The notes beneath the pieces were generated by a model. It was not told the DNA's origin. It searched no databases and saw only the letters and a program-made list of their open reading frames with translations. The position numbers and the translations under genes were made by a program. Positions 30,816 to 41,500 of a stretch of 44,240 nt of DNA are shown here, piece after piece. Source of the DNA: a virus; IMG/VR virus record IMGVR_UViG_3300008450_000082, positions 1-44,240 of that record; one strand, 5' to 3'. The stretch's first letter is position 1. Every line of letters starts with the position of its first letter.

Positions 30816-32597
30816 ATGCCGACCGCACCACTTTACAACGGACCGCAAGTCACGCCGGGACAACTCTCTGGGGGACAGCTTTCCACCAACGTCCCTGACA
30901 TGTCAGGTGTCGGGCGTGGACTCTCGCAACTGGGCGAGGGGCTTGGGCAACTGTTTGAGGCCGAAAAGCGCAAGGCCGAAGATGAGCAACTGACGCAGGC
31001 GCTTTCGCAGGCGCGTCAGCTTCAGACCGCTGAACTGTACGACCGTGACAACGGCATCATGTACAAGCAGGGCGGCGACCTGTTCAACATTGCCTCCGAC
31101 CGGCTCAACGGGTTTCGCGAAAAGCTAGGTGGTATCCGCGATTCGCTTGGCAGCGTGCGGGTGAAGAGCCAGTTCGACCGTGCTTCCGACTCGCTCTGGC
31201 AGGAGTACAACCGGCATGTGCAGATGCGGGTTGGCACCGAGCGGGAGAAGACCTCGGATGCTGTGATGGACAGTTACGTCCGTCAGGAGGTGAGTTCTGT
31301 ATCGACGAACCTGCAGAACAACTTCGGCGCCACCGTGCCTGCCGATAGCGAAGGCAAGATTGACTTTACGGACCTCGACGGTTCATTGCTTCGCATCGAC
31401 CTGGCGGTCAGGGACCGAGTACAGAACGACCCAGGCGGATTCCCCGAGGGACGCGATGCTGCAGCACGCAACCTGTCGGAGAAGAAGAAGGGTGCTGCGG
31501 TCAGCATCTACATCGACCAAGCATTGGCGCAGGGCAAGACCGCCGCGGCCAAGCAGATGCTCGAGCGCTACGGGGACCTGATTCCGCCCGAGCACAAGCC
31601 GGCGGTGATCAAGGCAGTGGAGGCCGGTAGCGTCATCGACGAAGCGCAGGGTGGCACCGACGACATCATGTTTGCGGTGGACATACCGCAACTGAGCCTC
31701 ACCGAGCAGGAGAAGGAAGCCAACCTGCTCATCGCCAAACGCTACAGCAAAGACGCGAAGATGCGCGATGAGGTGCAAAAGCGTGTCACCGCAGAGTTCA
31801 ACCGGCGCAACGGCCTGCAGCAGCAGAGCGTGCAGGAAAGCTACAAGGACTACTACGAGCGCCTGAACAAGGGAGAGAAGATTGACCGGCTCATCAAGGA
31901 ACCTCGCTTCCACACGATGGACCCGGCGCATCAGGAGATGGTGAAGAAGTTCGCCGAGGAGAGGGAAGCGGGTAAGGACTTGGGCAAGGATCTCGGGAAA
32001 ATCTACCGGTTCCAGCAACTGGCATACAACAACGACGAGCGGGTGCGCGATGCCTTCCGCACGATGGACTTAGCCAAGCAGGGACTCACGCCCAAGGAGT
32101 TCGACGAACTCTCCAAGATTCAGATTCAGCTACAGAAGACGCACTTGGACGAGAACGCGAAGGTCGAGTACGACAGCATCCGCAACGTCCACGAGATCTC
32201 CGAGGATGCCGCACGGGTCGCCGGGTTCGCCAACGAGAGTCAGGAGAAGTACGACTTCCAGAAGGCGCTCGAGGAGCGGGTGCGCGAGGTAGAGAAACGC
32301 AGCGGCAAGAAGGTGCTGCCGCAGGACGTGCAGAAGATGGCAGACGAGTTGTTGCTCAAGAAGGCCGAGGGAATGCTCTCTAGCGACAAGTACCTCTTCC
32401 AGCTAACCCCTGAGGAACTGAACGACCCTCAAGGCAAGATTGCGTGGGACAAAATCCCCAATGCCGACAAGAATCGGATACGCACGCAGTGGCAGAAGTC
32501 GAAGGGCAAGGCTCCCGAAAAGGAGGACATCCAGCGCTTCTACTTCAATGAAATCCGCCTGCGTCAGCAAACCCGAGGCATCAAGTTCCAACAGTAA
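30816..32597 (+). CDS. Internal virion (core) protein, 593 residues
   Basis: The protein is mostly helical and charged, with heptad-like stretches throughout (EAEKRKAEDEQLTQALSQAR; FAEEREAGKDLGKDLGKIYR). It resembles T7 gp15-type core proteins in size, helicity and position, between the gp14-like gene and the giant ejected protein. I recognise no catalytic motif. It probably helps form the DNA-ejection channel. Its TAA overlaps the next ATG (TAATG). Confidence 0.75.
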   Translation: MPTAPLYNGPQVTPGQLSGGQLSTNVPDMSGVGRGLSQLGEGLGQLFEAEKRKAEDEQLTQALSQARQLQTAELYDRDNGIMYKQGGDLFNIASDRLNGFREKLGGIRDSLGSVRVKSQFDRASDSLWQEYNRHVQMRVGTEREKTSDAVMDSYVRQEVSSVSTNLQNNFGATVPADSEGKIDFTDLDGSLLRIDLAVRDRVQNDPGGFPEGRDAAARNLSEKKKGAAVSIYIDQALAQGKTAAAKQMLERYGDLIPPEHKPAVIKAVEAGSVIDEAQGGTDDIMFAVDIPQLSLTEQEKEANLLIAKRYSKDAKMRDEVQKRVTAEFNRRNGLQQQSVQESYKDYYERLNKGEKIDRLIKEPRFHTMDPAHQEMVKKFAEEREAGKDLGKDLGKIYRFQQLAYNNDERVRDAFRTMDLAKQGLTPKEFDELSKIQIQLQKTHLDENAKVEYDSIRNVHEISEDAARVAGFANESQEKYDFQKALEERVREVEKRSGKKVLPQDVQKMADELLLKKAEGMLSSDKYLFQLTPEELNDPQGKIAWDKIPNADKNRIRTQWQKSKGKAPEKEDIQRFYFNEIRLRQQTRGIKFQQ

Positions 32598-35500
32598 TGG
32601 CGCAAGACATTTTCGACACCACACCGGAAGACCTCCGGGCATCCATGCTTGTGGCAACCAGCACGGACCCCGAAGCACACGCGAAGGTCGTCAACCTCGC
32701 AAACAAGCTTCAGCTTCCGCCAGAACTGGTGGCACGCAACCCCCAGTGGGCGCAGCACCAGTCCGACCTGATGCTCGACGCGGAGAAACTCACCAAGGAC
32801 TACCCCGGCACATCGAAGTTCCTGTCGGACCCCAACCGTGCGGCAGTCTCGCGTGACGAGCTCATCCAGCACATGGCGATGGAGGACACGCTACGCAGCG
32901 CCGAGTTGCTTGAGCCTGGTCTCTTCGGCAAGGACGTGCGCGATGCCATTGCCAAGCAGTTGCGAGACAAGGGGCACAAGATTGAGATTGTCGATGGTTC
33001 GCGCCCCGCCTCCGAGTGGCTTCCTTCACTCGACTTCACTGCCGGCGAGAACGTCCCCGACGTCATCCCCGGTGAGGTGCAGGCGTTCCAAGGCGTGGGC
33101 GGGATGGGCATCCCGAACCCCGCGCAGGATACGCAGGACGAGCAGTCCCAGAAGATGGACCAGAAAGCGGTCCAACTCTACAAGACCCCGCAAGGGTTCT
33201 GGGAGCGGATGATTACGGGCGCAACCAACCTCGAGCCGGTTCCATTCGCCGGCGCAGGCAAGGAACTGGTGGACGTCTATGCGCTCACCCAGTTGGCCAA
33301 CCGAGTGAAGGACGGCACTGCTGACGACAACGACTGGATCGAGTTGCTCAAGTACGACAACGAGATCCGACGCGGCACCGACTTCGGCGGAAAGGTCGCC
33401 GCGGTGCTTGTGAACCTGCCGGCATTCGCAGGCGAGATTGCTGCCACCGGTGGCCTGTACACCGCAGGCTCTCAGGCAGCACGTAAGGCCGGGTTGTTCG
33501 CGGCCAAGAAGATTCTCAATAAGAGCGCACGCGAGGTTGCAGAAAGCGCCGTGCTGCGCGGAGTGGTTAAGACTGCAGGTTGGGTCGCCGGGTCCGCCGT
33601 GCAGGCTACCGTGGGGATGCCGCACCGTGTTGCGGTGGATGCAATGCAACGCATGGTCCCGCAGTTGTCCAGCATGTCGGTCAGCGAGCAGGGAGAACTT
33701 GAGAAACTCGTGCTCGACTCCGAGGACGGGTTCGCCTCCGCGATTGGCAAAGCAATCCTCAACCAGAGCATCGAGTTGGGCACCGAGAGCGCAGGCCGGT
33801 TTATTGGCAAGGTTACCGGCCTTGAAGCAATGAAAGCGGCGGTGATGACCAAGTGGTTCAAGCTGCATCCCACATCAGGGTTGTCGCAGTTCTTTGCCAA
33901 ACTTCGCAAAGCCAAGTGGGACGGGGTGCTCGAGGAGTTCGGCGAAGAGCGACTAGGCGAGATCCTGCGTGCGGTCACCGGCCTCGAGTCGATGAAACTG
34001 GACCCCGAGCAGTATGCGGTGGAGTTGGTTTCCTTCTCGGCACTGCCGATGGCAGGGGCCGCGGTGTACGGTCCGGGGATGGTGCGCCAGTCCCGACAAC
34101 TGGCGCAACGGGCGCAGGCGCAAGTGGACTTCGTCCGTGACTTGGGCGCCCAGTCTTCCGAGTCGAAGACCCGCACGCGGGTGCCAGGCATGCTCGGAGC
34201 GCTCGGCGACCTTGCCGCGCAGAACGGGCCCGTGGAGCGCGTCTTCGCACCCATCGCAGCGTGGGACCAGTATTTCGCGAGCAAGGGGATTGACCCCCGT
34301 CAGGTGGCGCAGGAGACCCTCGGGGAGACCGAGAGTTACGACAAGGCACGCGAGGCCGGTCACGATCTCGAGATCCCGATTGGCGCCTACACCGAGAAGC
34401 TTGCCCCGACCGAGCACAACGAAGCGCTTGCGCAGGTGCTGCGTCTTGGCAGCGTGGACGCACCAAACGTGGTCGAGATGCAAGCCGGCCTGCAGGCAAC
34501 GCAAGCCTCCGTTGAGGAGATGCTCAAGCTCAACCAGGACTACACGGCACTGAGCACGGAAAAGCAGACGCTCGCCGATGAGATGACCACCCTGCAGGAG
34601 CAGGTGAACACGCTTCAATCTCAGGCCGAGCAACGCACTGCGCGGATGCAGGAGATTCAGTCGCAACTCCAGACGCAGGCGCCGCAAGCCCTGCAGGAGA
34701 TTCTGTCAGGCAACGCCCCCGCCGCGGCAGAGTTGCAGGGGTTGGCGCAGGAGTACCAGTCGCTCGCCCAGCAGGACCAGCAAGCCCAGCAGGCAACCGC
34801 ACGCATCGATGCCATCACTGCCCGTCAGGGAGAGATTGACAAGGAGATCTCACGCATCGAGAAGCGCAATGCGCAGGCGCGTCAGTCTGCCCCGGGACAA
34901 GCGCCCGAGGTCGTGGACATGGCCAACGAGGTGTACACCCAGTTGATGGCGACCAAGAACACCTCCGAGGGGGTCGCCCGTGCGCACTCGAACATGTTCG
35001 CCCGGATGGCGTACATCATGGCCAACCGTTCGGGGATGAGCCTGCAGCAGTTCAAGGACCGCTTCGTCACGCAGATTATCGGGAAAGCCAGCGCCGCACC
35101 GGCAGGCGTAACGATGTCGCAGGAGGAACAACAACGCGATGCCGACTACCTCGCAGCGGTGGAAGCCGGTGACATGGAGACGGCGCAGCGCTTGGTGGAT
35201 GAAGCGGCGAAGGCCGCGGGGTACACCGCACAGGTTTTCCACGGCACCGAGGCGGACTTCACCGTACCGAACATGCCGTTGTTCCTCGGCGACGAAGCCA
35301 CCGCAAATGCCTACGCTCAAGACCGAGCGGCAGCATACGGTGATGGTGCCACGCCGGTGGTCTACCGTTTCTACGCGAAGTTCAACAACACGGCATCCGA
35401 GGAGGATGTAAAGCGGGTCGCCAGTGAACTGGGACTGCAGGTTGAGAACGACATGGCCTTCTCGGTGCTTGATCCGCAAATGAGCCCAGGTAAAGCGCAG

Positions 35501-38500
35501 CGGGTCATTGAGGAACTGAAGAGGCAAGGATACGACTCGGCGCAGATTGACGACTTCGTTGCTGGCAACGATACCAACGTGGTGCAGTCGTTCGTGGCTT
35601 TCGATGCGCAACAACTCAAATCCGCTGACCCTATCACCCGTGACGCTGACGGGAATGTCATCCCCCTGTCGGAACGCTTCGACGAGGGGCAGAACAGCAT
35701 CCTGTATCAGGGCGAGAACAAGACTGGCGCCGACATCGCGCCGGCGTTTGAAAACCTGCCCTCTTACAAGCCAAGTAAAGCCAAGGCCACTGTCGCTGAA
35801 GTCGATGGCGTTGCTACGCTTGAGATCAGCAAGGATTCGCAGAAGGACAAGCCGGTCCCAAAAGCGGCATGGGAAAGCGGAAACGAGGTTGCCCTTGGCA
35901 GGCTAGACAAAGCGCTCAAGCTGCTCGACAAGGATCCTGAGCGCATTGCCAGTGGCAAAGGCTTTGTGGAGTACCTTAACGCTGCTGGCGTGTGGGGTGT
36001 GGTGACTCCACCACCGAGCATGATGCACGTGCTTCTCAACAAGCCAGAGATGTACGTGGATCTTCTCAACGGTGGATATCATGGCACGCGCACCGAGAAA
36101 GGCACACAGGAAGCAGCACGCGCCGGGTTGGATGGCACCGTGGAGATGCGCAACCTGCTGGCAGGAGAGGCTCCACATCCGTGGGCCGTTGCCTTGCATC
36201 ACCTCTGGGGCATCCTTTCAAGGATGCTGGCGCCGCTCGACCAGGAAGCCATGTGGCTGCGGTTAATCACGCACAAGCCCGTTCTTGATGCCATCCAGAG
36301 TTCGATAGACGGCACTTTCACGCTGACGCCGGAACAGTGGGAAGCACGCGTGAAGCAGGCTCGCATTGAAACCGAGGCGACCTCACAGAAGCGAGGCAAC
36401 AGCGCCACGGCAAACGCCAACGCTTTCTACGCGCACCTTGCCAACTGGAACGGCAACTGGGACAAGGTCGCTGACATCTACGCGTCCAAGAGCGCAGCCG
36501 AGATGGGGCGCAGGTTCTGGAAACTGAACCTTGGCAAGGTTGGCATCCGAAACAAAGTCCAGCGATTCATCGGCCTGACCTTCGGTGTGCCTGGTGTCAT
36601 CTTGGATCGCTGGAAGTTCGTCGAGCTCTGGCTCCCGACCATGATGCAGAAAGCCGGCGTCACGCGCCCCAGTGAATACTTTGCCTACTCTGGTGGCCTC
36701 ACCCCAGAGGATCCACTTGGGGTGTATGGTGTGCTTGGTGGGTTGGAAAACGACAACAATGGGCTTTCGCTTGCTCTGTATGAAGGACTTGAGAAGGTCA
36801 TGCAGAAGGCCATTGATGCTTCACCATTGTTGCAACAACACATGGGGCAGCATCAGAATCCTGGGGGAATGCACTGGTTCGGATGGAACGCCATCAAGAA
36901 CGAGTCGGTGGGACATTCGTCGCTTGATTTGACCAAGCAGATTATTCAGATTCAGAAGCAGGGGAGTTCAGTCAATGCAGAAACCATCCAACAACTCATC
37001 GCCTCTGGAACCTTCTACACCGAAGGACTCGCAGGAGCAAAGAGCATCACCCGGTTCGCCATCGAAAACGGCGTTCCGGTCGTCACCACGCGGAGTCGGG
37101 ATGCCGATGGACAACTCGGAGGACTTTCTGGATCCGCAGGAGGACGCGCAGATGGTCAAGGAGGCAGCGGAGAGACTACTGCGCAGCAAGAAGTAACGCT
37201 CAACCAGTCCGTCTTCCCTGAGACGCAGCGCACTCCGCTGCTGGCGATTCACAACATCTCCGGGAGAAACATCCTTAACGCGGCAGAGCTCGGTGGCTTG
37301 CCCGTTCCGTCCATCGGTGTCACGCGCCCCGACGCCGTCTACACCGGGTTCGGTGAGATCTCACTCATCGGCACCAAAGACCTGGCGGACCCGCGCCGCA
37401 ATCCGGTGTTCAACGCCGATGCCTACACGGTGCGCTTCCCGCAACCCGAGTACGGCAAGATGAAGCAGGCCGCGGCGAACAAGATCATCAAGCCGCTGCT
37501 GCCTTTCCAGAAACTGTTTAACGACTACACCCCCGGCGAGGTGTGGCAACGCCTGGTGGAGCGTGGAGACGTCGCCAGCGCCATCGACAAGCTCTCACGC
37601 TCGGAAGCGGCAAAAGCCGCGTTCTTGGACTCCAAGGGCATCACGGTTGAACCGGTGATGTACGAACCCGCGATGAACTACGGGTGGTCCAACTCCGACA
37701 CGCTGAAGGAGTACCTCACGCCCGAGCGGATGAAGCAGGCAATGGCGGGTGACGAGAACATCCGCCGAGAGCTTGTGCCGGTGGTGGAAGCCGCAATCCG
37801 TAAGGACGTTCAGAAGAAGAACTTGGACCCAGAGGATGCTGAACACCTCGTCAACCGATTCAAAAAGAACGCCTTATCAACGGATGGTGGAGTTGGATTC
37901 AACATCCTCCACCGCATTGAAACCGACTGGAGTCGAGCGGATAAGAAGCAAGTTGATCTTGGTTCCACCAGAGATGTATTGAACGAAGCGCTGAAGGGGC
38001 GCGAGGCTGAGTTTGAGCAGTGGGTGCAGGGGATGATCCTGGCCGAAGCCGGTGAGCCCAAGCTGACCATTGGCAGGAAGAAGGTGCCGTTCACGCTTGA
38101 GAACATCGTCGATTACATGACCTCATCCTCGGTGAAGGGGGTGGAGTCCACAATGACCTTCGGCGAGGGAAAAGCCCGTGCGATGTCCGCGGCGAAGATT
38201 GCTGACATCGAAGAGATGCGCAACCGTGCGCAGTCCGAGATTGGCACGAAGGAGGAAGTGGACGCTGCTCGTGAGAAAGCATCTAAGCTGCTTGCAGATT
38301 ACCGCACCAAAGCAGCAGAGCACTATGGCTACGCCGATACATGGAGCGCATTTGACGACTCCATGAAAGCGCTCGCTAAGTGGGCGAAAGGTGCGCGGAC
38401 CACGGCAAACCTGCAGAAGGCACTCAAGGCCGTTGGGTTTAAGAGCGTACCGCAGGACGTGCTTGAGTTAGGCGTTGAAGCCGGCAAGGCGTTCCTCAAC

Positions 38501-41500
38501 GCGCCGGTCCCATACTTTGAGTCCAAGCCACAACGCTCCGTTGCACTGAGCGAGTTCAAGGCAGCGGTGGTCCCCAGCGACACGCGGCAGGAAGTCCGCC
38601 AGGTGCTCGCAGATGCCGGCGTGCAGGTGTTCGACTACACGCCCTATGACGACGCATCGCGCAGAGCAGTGGTGGCGCAAGCATCGCAGGAGACGCAGAC
38701 GCTTTTCCAGAACGAGAAAAACGCACGCGGGTCTATCTCGTTCAACCCGGCGCAACGTGGTGCTCCCCGGCGTGAGTTCACCATCAGGATGCTCAGCAGT
38801 GCCAACGCCAGCACGTTCATGCACGAGGCCGCGCACTTCTACCTCGAGGTGTTCAACGACCTCGCCTCCGCACCGGACGCGCCTCAAGCGCTGCGCGAGG
38901 ACTGGAACCGCATTTCCAAGTGGCTTGGCCTGCAGGCCGGTGTCCCGATCACAGTGGACCAGCACGAGACCTTCGCCCGTGGGTTTGAGCGCTACCTGAT
39001 GGAAGGCAAGGCGCCGGCAGAGGAGGTGCGTGGGTTCTTCGCCAGCATGCGCACGTGGCTTGTCAGGATCTACCGTGACCTGATGAACCTCAACGTGGAC
39101 ATCTCAGACGACATCCGCGGGGTGTTCGACCGCATGGTCGCGACCGACGTTGAGATCGAGGCCGCGCAGGCACGCGAGAAAGTCGAGCCGATGTTTGGCA
39201 CCAAGCCTGACGGCATGGATGAGGCAGCGTGGGAGCGCTACCGCAAAGCCGTTGAGAGTGCGTCCCTGCAGGCCCGTGAGCGGCTACAGACCGAGCTCGA
39301 GCGGGAGATGCTTAAAGCGAAATCCGACGAGCGCAAAGCCGAGATTGCACGGGTCACGCAGACGGTGCGCAGCGAACTTGCCGCAACCCGCGAGCACATT
39401 GCCCTAGCCATCCTGCGCTCGGGCAAGATGCCCGACGACGAACCCATCCCTGAGCCGCTGATGCCGATGAAGCTGGACCGGGATTCACTCCTGTCCGCTG
39501 GGTTCGACAAAGACACGATGGACGCTCTGCGTAAACTCGGCGTGTACCGAGTGGAAGAAGGGGTGTCAGTGGACGTTGCCGCGGAGGTGCTCGGGTTTGG
39601 GTCCGCCGACGAACTGGTGCAGGCACTGGTGTCCACGCCTTCGTTCGACAAGGCAGTGAAGGAGGAGACAAAGCGCCGCGTGGACGCTTCGCACCCCTCG
39701 ATCATGGAAGACTCCAAGGAGATCAAGCGTGCTGCCTCCGATGCGGTGCGCAACGACAAGCGTGACGAGGTCATCGCAGTCGAGGTCGAAGAACTGCAAC
39801 GCCTCATCCGTGCTGATAAGCAGGCAGCAGGACGGGTTGCTGACCTCGCCCCCGCGCCACTGGGTGCAATCGCTCGCAGAATCCTTCGCAGCGGACCGGA
39901 GCAGGCCAACGCCGCTCGCATCCTGTTGGACAACTCCAAGGTCACGGTGGACTTCATCAAGGCGATGGCGACCAAGGTGGCGCAGGAGCAACTGCAGGGG
40001 ATGAAACTGCGCGACATCCGCCCATCGCTCTACCTCGCCGCGGCCCGTGCTGCCGGCGCCCGTGCGTCCAGACTTGCCGCTGCTGGCGACTTCCAAGGTG
40101 CGCTGGGGCAGAAGGAATCTGAACTGCTCAACCACATCCTCTACCGTGAATCACGGGACATGCAGAAGGTGGCGCAGAAGCAGCAACGCTACCTGCTACG
40201 CATGACCGAAGACGCGGCCCGTGAGCGTCTTGGCAAAGCGAACCCATCCTACAGGGAGCAGGTGGACGGCATCCTCGAGCGGTTCAACTTCGTCCCCATC
40301 CCGCTTTCGCAGGTTGACCGGCGCACGCGCCTGGCCGAGTGGATTTCGGCGCAGGAAGCAAAGGGGCTCACCGTGGACATCGACGAGACGGTGCGCGATG
40401 AAGCCTTCCGCAAAGACTTCCGCGAGATGACCGCCATCGAGCTCACCGCGGTGTGGGAAGCGGTGAAGCAGATTGACCACCTTGCCAAGACCACGACGCG
40501 CCTGCTGACCCTGCAGGACGAGCGTGAGTTCCGTGCGGTGGTGCAGGACCTTGTCGCGCAGATTACTGCCAACACCAAGGCCAAGCCCCGCGGGTTCGGG
40601 TCCAAGACCAGCGGCGAGAAGATTGCCGAGGGGTGGGATTCGTTCTTTGCGGCGCATCGCAAGCTTGCATCGCTTGTGCGCGAGATGGACGGGTTTGTGG
40701 ACGCGGGTCCGGTGTATAACGCGATCATGGCCCCCATCAACGATGCTGGGGACAACGAAGCGGTCGAGACCGAGAAGGCGACCGAGGCTATCCAGAAACT
40801 GTTCAAGGTGTTCGAGAAGGACGAACTCAAGCGCATGACCCGCAAGCAGGTGGTGCGCGGGGCGACGAAGAACTTCAACCTCTCCCGCGAGGACGTGCTC
40901 TCGATTGCGCTCAACTGGGGGAACGAGGACAACCGGCAAAAGCTTGTCGATGGGTACAACGGGCTCACCGAGCAGGACGTCATCGCCATCCTTGACACGA
41001 TGACCGAGAAGGAGTGGAAGTTCGTCCAATCTGTGTGGGACTACATCGACTCGTTCTGGCCTCGCATCCGCGACAAGCAGGAACGGGTGTACGGCATCCC
41101 GCCCGATAAGATTGAACCGACTCCGGTGGTCACCAAGTTCGGCGTGTTCAAGGGAGGGTACTACCCGCTCAAGTACGCCGGCGCCAGGGCCGAAGGGGAG
41201 TCCGACGCCGATGCCGCGAAGATGATGATGCGCGGTGCAGTCACCTCATCGACGACTCGCAGGGGACACACTAAAGAGCGTGTGGCCGGGGTTGAGCGTC
41301 CGGTGCGGCTAGACCTCGGGGTGCTCACCGAGCACGTCACGCAGGTCGTCCACGACTTAACCCACCACGAGATGCTGGTGGACGTGAACCGGATTTTGCG
41401 CAACCGCAGCGTGATGGAAGCCATCGAGGAGCACTACGGGGAGCCGGTGTACCGTCAGTTGCGCAAAGCGCTTGAGGCGATTGCCGTGGGGAACACCAAC

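Noticed and set aside
31383-32018. 211-residue antisense frame opposite the 593-residue core protein
   Set aside because: It is a mirror of a GC-biased coding frame with no start signal or recognisable motif.
36072-36266. Several other small frames nested in the giant gene
   Set aside because: Unlike the frame at 37101, I see neither good codon bias nor a natural sequence in them.
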